Assembly (NCBI RefSeq): GCF_016907915.1
Contig: NZ_JAFBCW010000001.1
Location: 62,001-126,000 of the forward strand
Reading direction: 5' to 3'
Length of the DNA: 64,000 nucleotides
Source: Desulforadius tongensis
Lineage (GTDB): Bacteria; Bacillota; Desulfotomaculia; Desulfotomaculales; Desulfohalotomaculaceae
Shown here: positions 1 through 7,975 of the stretch, piece after piece
How the letters are laid out: each line of letters opens with the position of its first letter
How positions within the stretch are numbered: the stretch's first letter is position 1
Program-made: the position numbers and the translations under genes
Notes under the pieces: model-generated
Databases searched by the model: none
Told to the model about the DNA's origin: nothing
The model's input: the letters and a program-made list of their open reading frames with translations, nothing else

Positions 1-370
1 TATCAAAAATAAGATATGTATGATCCGCCCGGATATTGTTGGCCTTAACCAGGCCTTGAATTAAAGGATTATCAAGCCATTTTAATTCGGCCCCGGGCAG
101 CGCTTCCCCTTTACTGCGCAGGTTTTCCACGGTGGGTTCCTTAAACAGCACGGTGGTTAAGCCGTGCTGTTTAAGCCTTTTAAGCGTTTCCGCTTCGGGC
201 AGGCCGGCCCAGCTGCTGATCTCTTCTATATCTCGATATGTGATAACAATTTCTGTGCGGGTAAAATTCTTTTCATGCTGGTAGCGGTTCCAAAAAGCCA
301 GGTGCCCCGCCGCCAGCACCCCTGTGATTACCGCGGCAATGAGCACGATAATTACCGTCTTTCTAGCCAC
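1..370 (-). CDS. DUF5693-like membrane-anchored protein (5' part only; runs off the window)
   Basis: Only the first 123 residues are inside the window; the frame stays open to base 1. The start is GTG at 370, with an AGAGGGGG ribosome site about 9 bases upstream and only 23 bases after the stop of the FAD oxidoreductase gene, so it is probably the last gene seen of that operon. The protein opens with a short basic stretch and one membrane segment (residues about 5-25), followed by an outside-facing region with the pattern WAGLPEAETLKRLKQHG and then TVLFKEPTVENL. That architecture resembles DUF5693 proteins of Firmicutes, which from memory often lie near csaB (wall polymer pyruvyl transferase); csaB is not in the window. 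The function is unknown and the family assignment is from recall. Confidence 0.6.
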   Translation of the reverse strand, partial: MARKTVIIVLIAAVITGVLAAGHLAFWNRYQHEKNFTRTEIVITYRDIEEISSWAGLPEAETLKRLKQHGLTTVLFKEPTVENLRSKGEALPGAELKWLDNPLIQGLVKANNIRADHTYLIFD

Positions 371-393
371 AATTATTTAGCCCCCTCTTTAAT

Positions 394-2178
394 CTACCTG
401 CCGGCCTGCTGAACGTAGTTCTTCAGCAGTACAAAGGCAGCCCCCCGGGTTATACCTTCATCATTTTCTACAATCTTTTCCCATACCGGCTGCTTCTTAA
501 TCCATTTTTCAGAGAAAATATCTTCTAAATCGTCAACGGTTAACTCTTTATCCACACCGGCATACCGCTCTATTTTTTCCGGCAGGTCAAAGTTATAAAT
601 TTCCCCCAGCTTGAGCAGTATTTCTGCAAATTCCGCCGCGGTTACAGGCTCATCCAGGCGGTAATCATTAAAGTATTCTCCGCTGGCCAAACCGTGCCGG
701 CGCACAAATTTCAGCCCCTCATAGGCCCAGTGCTCCCGCAGCGGGGTTTTAACTGCAAAGGGTTTAATATCCATTCCCTGTTTATTTAATATATCCTGCA
801 GATCAGACATGATATATTTTTTCTGGGCCATTTTTCTAAAGGATATGTCTTTATCAATACTGATGGCAGCAGCAGCCCCGGCGGCCTGGCCGGTGGCCAT
901 GCCCACCGGAATAACCCGGGCACTGCCGTGGGCCAAAGAGTCAAAGCCGGCTGACCTGCCCACCACCAGCATGTTGTCTACTTTCTTGGGAACCAGGCAG
1001 CGGAAGGGAACGGCATACTGCTTGGGATTGCCCACTACAAAACCGGTGTTTTCCCGGTCTGTGGCCTGCACGTCCACCGGGTAAGAGCCAAAGGCCACCC
1101 GGTCATAAAAATCCCTGTTTTCCAGCACGTCGTCCACCGTCAGGCGGTATTCGGCATAAATATGCCTCGACTCCCGCACATACAGTTCCGGCGCCACCTC
1201 CGCCAGGTAGGCATTTTCAAATCCCGGCACATTTTCTTTTATATATTCCACCAGGGCGGGCAGCTCTTTCAAAGCTATAAGCCTGGCCTCTTTACGGGCT
1301 TCGGGGTCCAGCGGGTCTACATGGTAGATGTGCAGCGCGTTTATCAGCACGCTGCCGTCATTCTGCCGGCCGATGTTTAACCCCCGCACCCCCAGGCGGG
1401 GATTTTTAAATTGATATTTTTCCATTATTTCTTTAAATCCCCAGGCGCTGACGCTGTTGGCCCCGGTGTGTATGTCGTCATCGGTATTTAAGACCCGGCG
1501 TATTTTCAACCAGTCCCGGTCGGTAATTCCCGCCAGCTTAAATACCAGCGTCACGGCCATGGTTTTACTTTTATAACCCATATCCTCCTGGCCGAAGCTG
1601 AAGGGAACCCCTGCCCGGGCCGCAATGTCGGCATCCTGGGTGGCATCAATCAGCCTTTTACAGTAATACCTCTCGGTTTCGCCCTCTGCGTTCACCACTT
1701 TAATCCCTTCAACCTTCGCCCGGCGGTATTTTTTAGTAACTATCGGCTCAATCTGCCGCGCGTTCAGCAGCAGCCGGAGATTATCTTCCCGGGCTATCAT
1801 GCGGTTAAAAACCCGCCGGGCGGTGTTAACGTCAAAGGAATCCCCCTCTACCTGCTTATAAAACTCCAGAAAGATACCTTTGTTCAGTATTTCATACTTG
1901 GGGCCATAGGGGTTGGGGGCGTAGTTCATATCGATGGTATTCAGCCAGCCCCTGGTCATCAGCCCCCCCACTTCCGGGCGGGTATCCACCAGCAGGGTGT
2001 CCAGCCCGTTCCTGGCCCCGGAAATCGCCGCCGCGATTCCCTCCGGATCACTGCCCACCACAATCAGATCATATTCATGCTTGGCCCCTTCAACGGGAGA
2101 TATACTCATCGCCAGCAGCATCACCGTACAGAGCATTAAAATGCCGGTGCTAACTGCAATTCGTCTTACTGTCACCAC
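394..2178 (-). CDS. Exported FAD-dependent oxidoreductase with C-terminal SLH-like segment (copy 1)
   Basis: A 594-residue protein that begins with an N-terminal signal or anchor segment (residues 5-31). The FAD-binding Rossmann motif follows at 36-50 in the form VVGSDPEGIAAA, where GSDPEG replaces the usual GxGxxG. Next come LLVDTRPEVGG and GRSAGFDSLAHGSARV, and near residue 430 GMATGQAAGAAAA, all typical of the FAD_oxidored (PF12831) family. From about residue 483 the sequence HWAYEGLKFVRRHGL plus VTAAEFAEILL looks like one SLH repeat, and ITRGAAFVLLKNY near 574 like the end of another. The start is GTG with GAGGTG upstream, overlapping the preceding paralogue by 29 bases, which indicates translational coupling. 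The substrate is unknown. I infer an extracytoplasmic, wall-tethered flavoenzyme. Confidence 0.85.
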   Translation of the reverse strand: MVTVRRIAVSTGILMLCTVMLLAMSISPVEGAKHEYDLIVVGSDPEGIAAAISGARNGLDTLLVDTRPEVGGLMTRGWLNTIDMNYAPNPYGPKYEILNKGIFLEFYKQVEGDSFDVNTARRVFNRMIAREDNLRLLLNARQIEPIVTKKYRRAKVEGIKVVNAEGETERYYCKRLIDATQDADIAARAGVPFSFGQEDMGYKSKTMAVTLVFKLAGITDRDWLKIRRVLNTDDDIHTGANSVSAWGFKEIMEKYQFKNPRLGVRGLNIGRQNDGSVLINALHIYHVDPLDPEARKEARLIALKELPALVEYIKENVPGFENAYLAEVAPELYVRESRHIYAEYRLTVDDVLENRDFYDRVAFGSYPVDVQATDRENTGFVVGNPKQYAVPFRCLVPKKVDNMLVVGRSAGFDSLAHGSARVIPVGMATGQAAGAAAAISIDKDISFRKMAQKKYIMSDLQDILNKQGMDIKPFAVKTPLREHWAYEGLKFVRRHGLASGEYFNDYRLDEPVTAAEFAEILLKLGEIYNFDLPEKIERYAGVDKELTVDDLEDIFSEKWIKKQPVWEKIVENDEGITRGAAFVLLKNYVQQAGR

Positions 2179-4021
2179 TTAACACCTCACCCGCCTCTAT
2201 ATAATGCTTTAAAATCATATAAGCTGCACCGCGGGTTATTTTCCCGCCATGGTTTTCCACATTCTTCAGCACCTGCCGGTCAAAGAAGTTTAAACCCCTT
2301 AGATACCGGTAGGCTTCTTTCTTGGTCAATTGTTTTCCCTGATATTGAGTAATCATATACGAAACGTCTTCTATGGTCAGGGCGTTGCCTTCGGTATAAA
2401 GCACCGGTTTTTCAGCGCTGTCCCGCCCGGCAAGCCTGGTTATCCATGACAGCAGGTTGATAAAATTTTGTTCCGGCATTTCTTCATCCAAATTATACCG
2501 GTTGGAGTAACCGCCAAACACCAGGCCGTAACGGCGCACAAATTTTAAACCCTCATAGGCCCAGTGACCGGCTTCGGGGACCGGGTAGGAAAAGGGTTTT
2601 ATCTCCATTCCCTGCCGATTCAACCTTTCCCTTAACTGGGTGATTAATTCCCGGTTATAGCACATATCCCGCAGGCTGGTGTTCTTTTCCAAGCTCAGCG
2701 CCGCTGCCGCCCCGGCGGCCTGACCGGTGGCCATGCCCACCGGAATAACCCGGGCACTGCCGTGGGCCAAAGAATCAAAGCTGGCTGACCTGCCCACCAC
2801 CAGCAGCCCGTCCACTTTTTGGGGAACCAAGCACCGCAACGGAATGGCATACTGTTTGGGAACCCCCACCACCGCCCCCTTAAATTCCCTGCTCACCGCT
2901 TGAATATCAATGGGATAGGACCCAAAGGCTATGCCGTCGGCAAAATCCCTGTTTTCCAACACGTCATCCACCGTCAGCCGGTATTCACCGTAAATATGCC
3001 GGGACTCCCGCACATACAGTTCCGGCGCAGCGGCCGCCAGCTGAGCATGTTCCAAGCCGGGGATGTTCTGCCGCAAAAACTGCACAACACGGGGCAGTTC
3101 CCCTTCTGCCACCCGGCGGGCTTCCTGCAGCTGCTGTTCATCCAGCGGGTTAATCCCGTATACATGCAGGGCATTAACCAGCAGCGTGCCGTCCTTCTGC
3201 CGCCCGATGTTTAATCCCCTGATGCCCACCTGCTCGCTGGATGACCGGTATTCAGCCATTATATCGCCAAAGCCCCAGGCGCTGACCATGTTTATTCCGG
3301 CCCGTTCACCGGAGGCCCTGTTAGAAGCCAAACTAAACCCCATTTTCAGCCAATCCAAAGCGGAAACGCCCTTTAACTGGAACACCAGCGTAACGGCCAC
3401 ATACCTGTCTGTATAGCCCATGTCGCTTAAAGCAATACTGTAGGGCACACCGGCTGCCGCCGCTATGTCGGCATCCTGGGTGGCATCTATTACCACCCGG
3501 CCGTCAATTTTTCTAACGGTATTATCCTTCTCCACCACTTTAATGCCTGTTACCGCCGTTTTACCGGCGTTCATTACCGGCTTAATTTCCTTTACATCCA
3601 GCAGCACGCTTAAATTATCTTCATTTTCCACCATACGGTTAAAAACATTGAGCGCAGTGTTAACATCAAAGGAATCTCCCTCCACCTGCTTATAAAACTC
3701 CAGGAAGATACCTTTGTTCAGTATATCCCCGTTGGGGGCGTAATTCATATCAATGCTGTTTAACCATCCCCGGGTCATCAACCCCCCCAGCACCGGGCGG
3801 GTATCCACCAGCAGCGTGTTCAGCCCGTTTCTGGCCCCGGAAACCGCCGCCGCGATCCCCTCCGGGTCGCTGCCCACCACTATCAGGTCATATTCCGACA
3901 GCGCGGCAGGGGGTTTTTCCGGCGGTTTGGCCGCAAAAAATTTAGGTTCCGGCCTGTCCGTAAGATAAAACATGCCAAAACCCAGCAGCATTATCAGCAG
4001 CACTATTAAATAGCGTTTCAT
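2150..4021 (-). CDS. Exported FAD-dependent oxidoreductase with C-terminal SLH-like segment (copy 2)
   Basis: A 623-residue paralogue of the downstream gene, clearly a tandem duplicate: the FAD motif (VVGSDPEGIAAAVSG, from about residue 48), GGLMTRGWLN, YVRESRHIYGEYRLTVDDVL and the GMATGQAAGAAAA block are nearly identical. The N-terminus is a single membrane segment (residues 4-20) followed by a proline/lysine-rich linker (TDRPEPKFFAAKPPEKPP), so this copy may be membrane-anchored. The C-terminus has HWAYEGLKFVRRYGL and ITRGAAYMILKHY, the same degenerate SLH-like pattern. The ATG start has a GGTGAGG site and lies 30 bases after the stop of the small exported protein gene. The reaction and substrate cannot be deduced. 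Confidence 0.85.
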   Translation of the reverse strand: MKRYLIVLLIMLLGFGMFYLTDRPEPKFFAAKPPEKPPAALSEYDLIVVGSDPEGIAAAVSGARNGLNTLLVDTRPVLGGLMTRGWLNSIDMNYAPNGDILNKGIFLEFYKQVEGDSFDVNTALNVFNRMVENEDNLSVLLDVKEIKPVMNAGKTAVTGIKVVEKDNTVRKIDGRVVIDATQDADIAAAAGVPYSIALSDMGYTDRYVAVTLVFQLKGVSALDWLKMGFSLASNRASGERAGINMVSAWGFGDIMAEYRSSSEQVGIRGLNIGRQKDGTLLVNALHVYGINPLDEQQLQEARRVAEGELPRVVQFLRQNIPGLEHAQLAAAAPELYVRESRHIYGEYRLTVDDVLENRDFADGIAFGSYPIDIQAVSREFKGAVVGVPKQYAIPLRCLVPQKVDGLLVVGRSASFDSLAHGSARVIPVGMATGQAAGAAAALSLEKNTSLRDMCYNRELITQLRERLNRQGMEIKPFSYPVPEAGHWAYEGLKFVRRYGLVFGGYSNRYNLDEEMPEQNFINLLSWITRLAGRDSAEKPVLYTEGNALTIEDVSYMITQYQGKQLTKKEAYRYLRGLNFFDRQVLKNVENHGGKITRGAAYMILKHYIEAGEVLSGDSKTNCS

Positions 4022-4051
4022 TTTTTATACCTCACCCGTTTAATTACCCTG

Positions 4052-4495
4052 CTATTCAACAACCCCGGTTCCCCTGTACATTATAATTATGGCGGTGTCT
4101 GCTTTTAACCCCCGGCCGTCATTTCTGGGAATTACCAGCAGGTGATTGGGGGGCACCTTCTGCCCGTTGACCACATTACCCCCTTTGGTCAGGTCTAAAA
4201 TACCGCTGGTGGTGGGGTCTATGCAGGTGGCCTTTCCCGAGCGCAGCACCACTTCGGTACCGCTTCCCCCTTTAAAAACACCGCCGGGCTTAATTTCTTT
4301 AATCAACCACTGCCCGGCCCCCTGGCCCAGCTTTTCATTTACATATTTTTCAACATAACTTTTGGTAACCAGGGGGTCTGCTGAAGTACCCGGTTCCCCC
4401 GCACCGGCCCACAGCATTCCGGCATAAACAGTAACCAGCAGAACAGCCAAACCGATTACTACTGTTAGTCTTCGCGGTGACTTTAATTTATACAA
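4052..4495 (-). CDS. Small exported protein of unknown function
   Basis: 147 residues, starting at TTG with GGGGAGG 10 bases upstream. A basic start and hydrophobic segment (residues 10-31) form a signal peptide or anchor. The mature part runs SADPLVTKSYVEKYV, then a glycine-rich segment (GGVFKGGSGTEVVLRSGKA) and DGRGLKADTAIIIMYRG near the end. I recognise the general look of short exported proteins from spore-forming Clostridia but no named family. It is the first gene of the apparent four-gene unit with the two FAD oxidoreductases and the DUF5693-like gene (gaps of 30, -29 and 23 bases), so a surface role beside those enzymes is likely but is an inference. Confidence 0.75.
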   Translation of the reverse strand: MYKLKSPRRLTVVIGLAVLLVTVYAGMLWAGAGEPGTSADPLVTKSYVEKYVNEKLGQGAGQWLIKEIKPGGVFKGGSGTEVVLRSGKATCIDPTTSGILDLTKGGNVVNGQKVPPNHLLVIPRNDGRGLKADTAIIIMYRGTGVVE

Positions 4496-4604
4496 TTTTT
4501 ATAGACCTCCCCAGTGAACTTATTTATGTATAAGACGGAACTATACATCCTTTCGTTTCGACGAACAGTTGAAAAAACCTGCCATTATTTACATAAAGTA
4601 AAAT

Positions 4605-4642
4605 AAAAACCCCCTGAATGTTTGTTAATGTACTTCAGGGGG
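4605..4642 (-). terminator. Rho-independent terminator after the ankyrin lipoprotein gene
   Basis: Perfect 9-bp arms (CCCCCTGAA at 4610-4618 and TTCAGGGGG at 4634-4642). Read on the minus strand the hairpin is followed by TTTTTATTTTA. It lies just past the stop of the ankyrin gene and separates that unit from the FAD oxidoreductase operon. On the plus strand it is also followed by T residues, so it may act in both directions. Confidence 0.85.
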
Positions 4643-4659
4643 TGGTTTTTTAGCCCGCG

Positions 4660-5169
4660 CTATTTGTTTTCTTTAGCCTGAGCATTTTTAAGCAGTTCTA
4701 CAATTTCGGTATGCCCTCTACTGGCCGCATAATCCGCTGCCGTTTTTCTGATTTCGGTTTTTATATTCACGTCGGCGCCGTTATCCAGCAGCACCTGTAC
4801 AATTTCCCTGTGCCCTTCTGTGGCCGCGTAAAACAGCGCTGTTTTACCCAGGTTATTTTTAACATTAACACCGGCACCCTGTTCTAACAACTTTTTCACC
4901 GTTTCTACATGACCTTTTTTAGCAGCAAAAATTAATGCCGTATTACCATTTTCATTTTGAACATTCGGTTCCATGCCGGCCTTTATAAACAGCTCTATAT
5001 TTTCCGCTGCCCCATTAGCCCCCTGCTCTATAAAGGACTCTTTAGTGTAGGAAATATTTTTTTCCTCCAACTGTTTTCGGGCATCTTCAGGTTTTTCCCC
5101 GCAGGCTGTCAGTAAAACCAGCGCTAAAACCATTACCAGCATCATTTTTATACTTAATTTAACTTTCAT
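4660..5169 (-). CDS. Ankyrin-repeat lipoprotein
   Basis: 169 residues from the ATG at 5169, which is preceded by GGGGAG. A longer TTG start at 5226 would place a charged 19-residue leader before the signal peptide, so I reject it. Residues 1-23 are a lipoprotein signal with lipobox LLTAC, predicting lipid attachment at Cys23. About three ankyrin repeats follow, recognisable by NGNTALIFAAKKGHVETVK, LGKTALFYAATEGHREIV and RKTAADYAASRGHTEIVELL. Ankyrin repeats are protein-binding scaffolds; the partner is unknown. It follows the SLH-protein gene by about 50 bases and probably shares its transcript, ending at the hairpin at 4605-4642. Confidence 0.85.
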   Translation of the reverse strand: MKVKLSIKMMLVMVLALVLLTACGEKPEDARKQLEEKNISYTKESFIEQGANGAAENIELFIKAGMEPNVQNENGNTALIFAAKKGHVETVKKLLEQGAGVNVKNNLGKTALFYAATEGHREIVQVLLDNGADVNIKTEIRKTAADYAASRGHTEIVELLKNAQAKENK

Positions 5170-5222
5170 CTTACTGCAACTCTCCCCTTTAATTAAAAGT
5201 TTTATTTTTAAGCAGCCATTTT

Positions 5223-6248
5223 TCAATTATATACCCGCTGATTAATAATTTCTACACTGTATATCTTCCATTTATTGCCTATTTTAGTTAACCCGTATTT
5301 TTCAGTAACTTCAACCTGCAGAGAGTCCCCGCCCTTTAACTTAACCTTGGTTTTACCGGTTACCTCTGCCAGCCTGCCGCTTTTAAACTGCACTTCCGGC
5401 TCCTCGGCCTGCCTTACATATTTGATACCCGCATTTAAAGGAACCGCTTCAAGCAAACCCAGGCCGCCCTTTTCCAAAGCCAGCGCCGCCCCGCCGGTGG
5501 TGTGGGGTTTCAGGTCACTTAAGCTGCCGTCACCCGCCATAACATCTTTTAAATCTTCAAAGTAATCCTCCACCACAGCCGTTAAATCTTCGTCCTCCGG
5601 CGGGTTTGAACCGGCACTCTTTAGAAAACGGTGCAGAATCACTATCACTTCCGCCCTGGTGGCTTTGCCGTGGGGTTCAAAGGTAGAAGCGGTGCGGCCG
5701 CTGATTAACCCGGCCTTTTTAGCCTGCAGCACAGGCTCTGTATACCACTTACCCATTGGAACATCTACAAAAGACAGTGTATACGGGGGAATAGGTTTTT
5801 TTTCCACCGCGTTCATTATAATGGCGGCAATTTCCGCCCGGGTGATGTTTTTATGGGGCTGAAAATACATCTTACCGCCGGGACCGGGCACACCGTTTAC
5901 TATTCCATCGGCTTTGAGGGCAGCCACCGCCCCCCTGGCCCACCGGGGAACATCCTGCCAATCGGCAAAATCCGGCTGGCTGTCTACCGCCTCCAACTGC
6001 AGGGTTTTGGCCATTAAAGCGGCAAATTCCACCCTGGTAATGGGTTTGTTGGGCTTAGCATAATACCTGTTGTTAACGGCATAACCGCTTAAAATATCCA
6101 GGTTAATCATTGCCGTCAGTTCCTCTTGGGCCCAGTGTTTTTCTATGTCCGCAAACTGGTGCGGCAGCGCTGCCGCCGCCATGCCGCGGGCAGGCACAGC
6201 AGTTATTAAACTAACCACCAGGAGCACCACCGGCAAATATCTGCGCAT
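5223..6248 (-). CDS. Cell-wall protein with three SLH domains and a C-terminal NTF2-like-looking domain
   Basis: 341 residues from the ATG at 6248. GGAGGA ends 6 bases before this ATG but directly abuts an ATG two codons upstream, which makes the downstream start the better one. A signal peptide occupies about residues 1-25. Three SLH repeats follow (about 30-75, 95-140 and 160-205), marked by HWAQEELTAMINLDILSGY, ITRVEFAALMAKTL, ITRAEIAAIIMNA and ATRAEVIVILHRFL. SLH triads normally bind pyruvylated secondary wall polymer. The rest (about 215-341) carries VEDYFEDLK near its start and GNKWKIYSVEIIN at its end, resembling NTF2-like or DUF4878-type small beta folds; that is a guess. It sits between a DUF4127 lipoprotein and an ankyrin lipoprotein, all likely surface-located. 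Confidence 0.9.
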   Translation of the reverse strand: MRRYLPVVLLVVSLITAVPARGMAAAALPHQFADIEKHWAQEELTAMINLDILSGYAVNNRYYAKPNKPITRVEFAALMAKTLQLEAVDSQPDFADWQDVPRWARGAVAALKADGIVNGVPGPGGKMYFQPHKNITRAEIAAIIMNAVEKKPIPPYTLSFVDVPMGKWYTEPVLQAKKAGLISGRTASTFEPHGKATRAEVIVILHRFLKSAGSNPPEDEDLTAVVEDYFEDLKDVMAGDGSLSDLKPHTTGGAALALEKGGLGLLEAVPLNAGIKYVRQAEEPEVQFKSGRLAEVTGKTKVKLKGGDSLQVEVTEKYGLTKIGNKWKIYSVEIINQRVYN

Positions 6249-6327
6249 GTACATTCCTCCACCGTCATAATTAAACGACTATAAATATTCGCCGGCGGTG
6301 CCGTTCTCCCTTTAGTTAAATGATGGT

Positions 6328-7905
6328 TCAATTGCTAGTTCTGCTCAGCTTCAGGTTGATTTCAAATGTCCGGTTCCACGGGAAGCTGACAGTTAATTTT
6401 TCAATGTTGAAATCCTTTAAATAAGCCTCGGCAAACTGCAGCAGCCTGTATTCCACTTCACTTTTCACCAGGGCGCCGTTGGCCCCCAGGTTAAATTTAT
6501 TCACATTTGAAGAGGCGATAACCTCCCGCTGTACTTCACCCCGCACATTGGCCTGGTAACCCCAATCATCCAGCAGCCTAACGGCCAGTATATTTAAAAC
6601 ATCTTTTTCATTCATATACTGCGCCAGTATTCCCTGGCCCAGGGCATAGCCCAGGCTGTTGCCGGCGGTGTTCCACCCCGCGTAGGCCGATATTTTATTT
6701 AACAAACCGCCGTGGGCCAAAGCGGCCATTAAACCGTTATCACTGCCGTTGGCATAGGAAATATCCGCCACGGCCACTTTTTTCCCCCCGGCTATGTCTG
6801 CCGCCATTTCTTTTACCAGCGAGAATACCCCCCAGGTGCTTTCCGCTGCATTTTGTTCCGTTCCCGCTTCCCGGGTGACACCGTTTACCGGGGTGTTCAC
6901 CGCCAGAATCAAATCGGCATCCTCCGGGGAGTACGCCGGCACGCACCCGGCGGCATTTAAATGGTCTCCGACGTTTTTCCACACCTCGTAATCTTCATAC
7001 TTGGGGATGGTCATGCCCCCTACCCCCCTGGCATAGCGAACAAAAACAGCGGGCTGGGCGGCATTTAAATCGTTTACAGCCCGGGTTAAAAGCACCAGCC
7101 CCACTTCATCCGCCCCGGATAAAGATGTAAATTTACCGGCCGGCAGGTTATAAGTTTTTGCTGATAACAACCGGAACTCCCTGCTGGACTGGGAATAGTA
7201 AGAGGTATCATCCCGGCAGAGAACAAAATGGTCTATTACACCGGCAGCGGTTTTGTCCAGCAGAGTGCTGTTAACGGAGAAATTCTTCGCTCTCCGGTTC
7301 ATGTAATCGTTCAGCACATCCTTGGGGACATCTTCCAACAGCTCTCCCAACTGCATCTTCTCCCCCGGGGAAAGCCCATCAACCTCATCTTTATCCCGCA
7401 GGGCGGTAATCTGATAAATTTTTTTTCCATAGGTACCGTAATAGTCAGGTTCCGCCAGGCTGGTATTCTGTTTATGAGTGCGCATAATAGTGCTAAAAAC
7501 ATACAGCTTAACTTCCGGGTTTAACTCTTTAATCCGGTCAAAGTTTGACAGCAAATTATCCAGGGTATTTTTATCCAGGTTATGGATGCGAGAAGGGGTT
7601 AAACCGCCATAAATCATGGTATCGGCAGATAAAACAATATAATCCGCCCGGGGGCAGTTTTCAAAAACCCACTGCCACAGCTTACCGGTATGGCCCGGCG
7701 TTTTCTGCCGGGGCAAATATTCCACCGGGGGAATAAGCAGGTTCTCTCCGGTGGCATTTATAATTTCCGCCGCATAGTCCAGGTTGACCGGCCGCTCGTC
7801 CAGCGGTACATAAAGGATGGTGCTTACTTCCTTCCCGCTGGTATCATCCGTACAGGCTATAACAAGCAAACAAATTACCAGTAAGGTATAAACGGTTCTC
7901 TTCAA
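6328..7905 (-). CDS. DUF4127 family lipoprotein
   Basis: 525 residues. It starts with a lipoprotein-type signal (LLVICLLVIAC, Cys18). The mature N-terminus carries ILYVPLDERPVNLDYA, the hallmark of DUF4127, followed by LSADTMIYGGLTPSR and YVFSTIMRTHK. Later blocks RYARGVGGMTIPKYEDY, VAVADISYANGSDNGLM and SAYAGWNTAGNSLGYALGQG also fit this family. DUF4127 proteins have no established biochemical activity. The conserved aspartate, serine and histidine motifs suggest an enzyme, perhaps acting on a polymer, but this is inference. It is the first gene of a run leading into the SLH and ankyrin genes; a terminator for the gene behind it lies at 7935-7963. Confidence 0.85.
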   Translation of the reverse strand: MKRTVYTLLVICLLVIACTDDTSGKEVSTILYVPLDERPVNLDYAAEIINATGENLLIPPVEYLPRQKTPGHTGKLWQWVFENCPRADYIVLSADTMIYGGLTPSRIHNLDKNTLDNLLSNFDRIKELNPEVKLYVFSTIMRTHKQNTSLAEPDYYGTYGKKIYQITALRDKDEVDGLSPGEKMQLGELLEDVPKDVLNDYMNRRAKNFSVNSTLLDKTAAGVIDHFVLCRDDTSYYSQSSREFRLLSAKTYNLPAGKFTSLSGADEVGLVLLTRAVNDLNAAQPAVFVRYARGVGGMTIPKYEDYEVWKNVGDHLNAAGCVPAYSPEDADLILAVNTPVNGVTREAGTEQNAAESTWGVFSLVKEMAADIAGGKKVAVADISYANGSDNGLMAALAHGGLLNKISAYAGWNTAGNSLGYALGQGILAQYMNEKDVLNILAVRLLDDWGYQANVRGEVQREVIASSNVNKFNLGANGALVKSEVEYRLLQFAEAYLKDFNIEKLTVSFPWNRTFEINLKLSRTSN

Positions 7906-7934
7906 CTTTTAAGCCTCCATTGCAAAATATCTAA

Positions 7935-7963
7935 TTAAAAGCCCAGGCCAAAGTTTGCCTGGG
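7935..7963 (-). terminator. Rho-independent terminator after the LCP gene
   Basis: Arms CCCAGGC (7942-7948) and GCCTGGG (7957-7963) pair. On the minus strand the hairpin runs into TTTTAATTAG. It lies 13 bases past the stop of the LCP protein gene. Confidence 0.75.
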
Positions 7964-7975
7964 TAAATATTTATT

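Noticed and set aside
5170-5226. TTG start for the ankyrin protein, 19 codons longer
   Set aside because: It would put a charged leader before the lipoprotein signal, and the better ribosome site belongs to the ATG at 5169.
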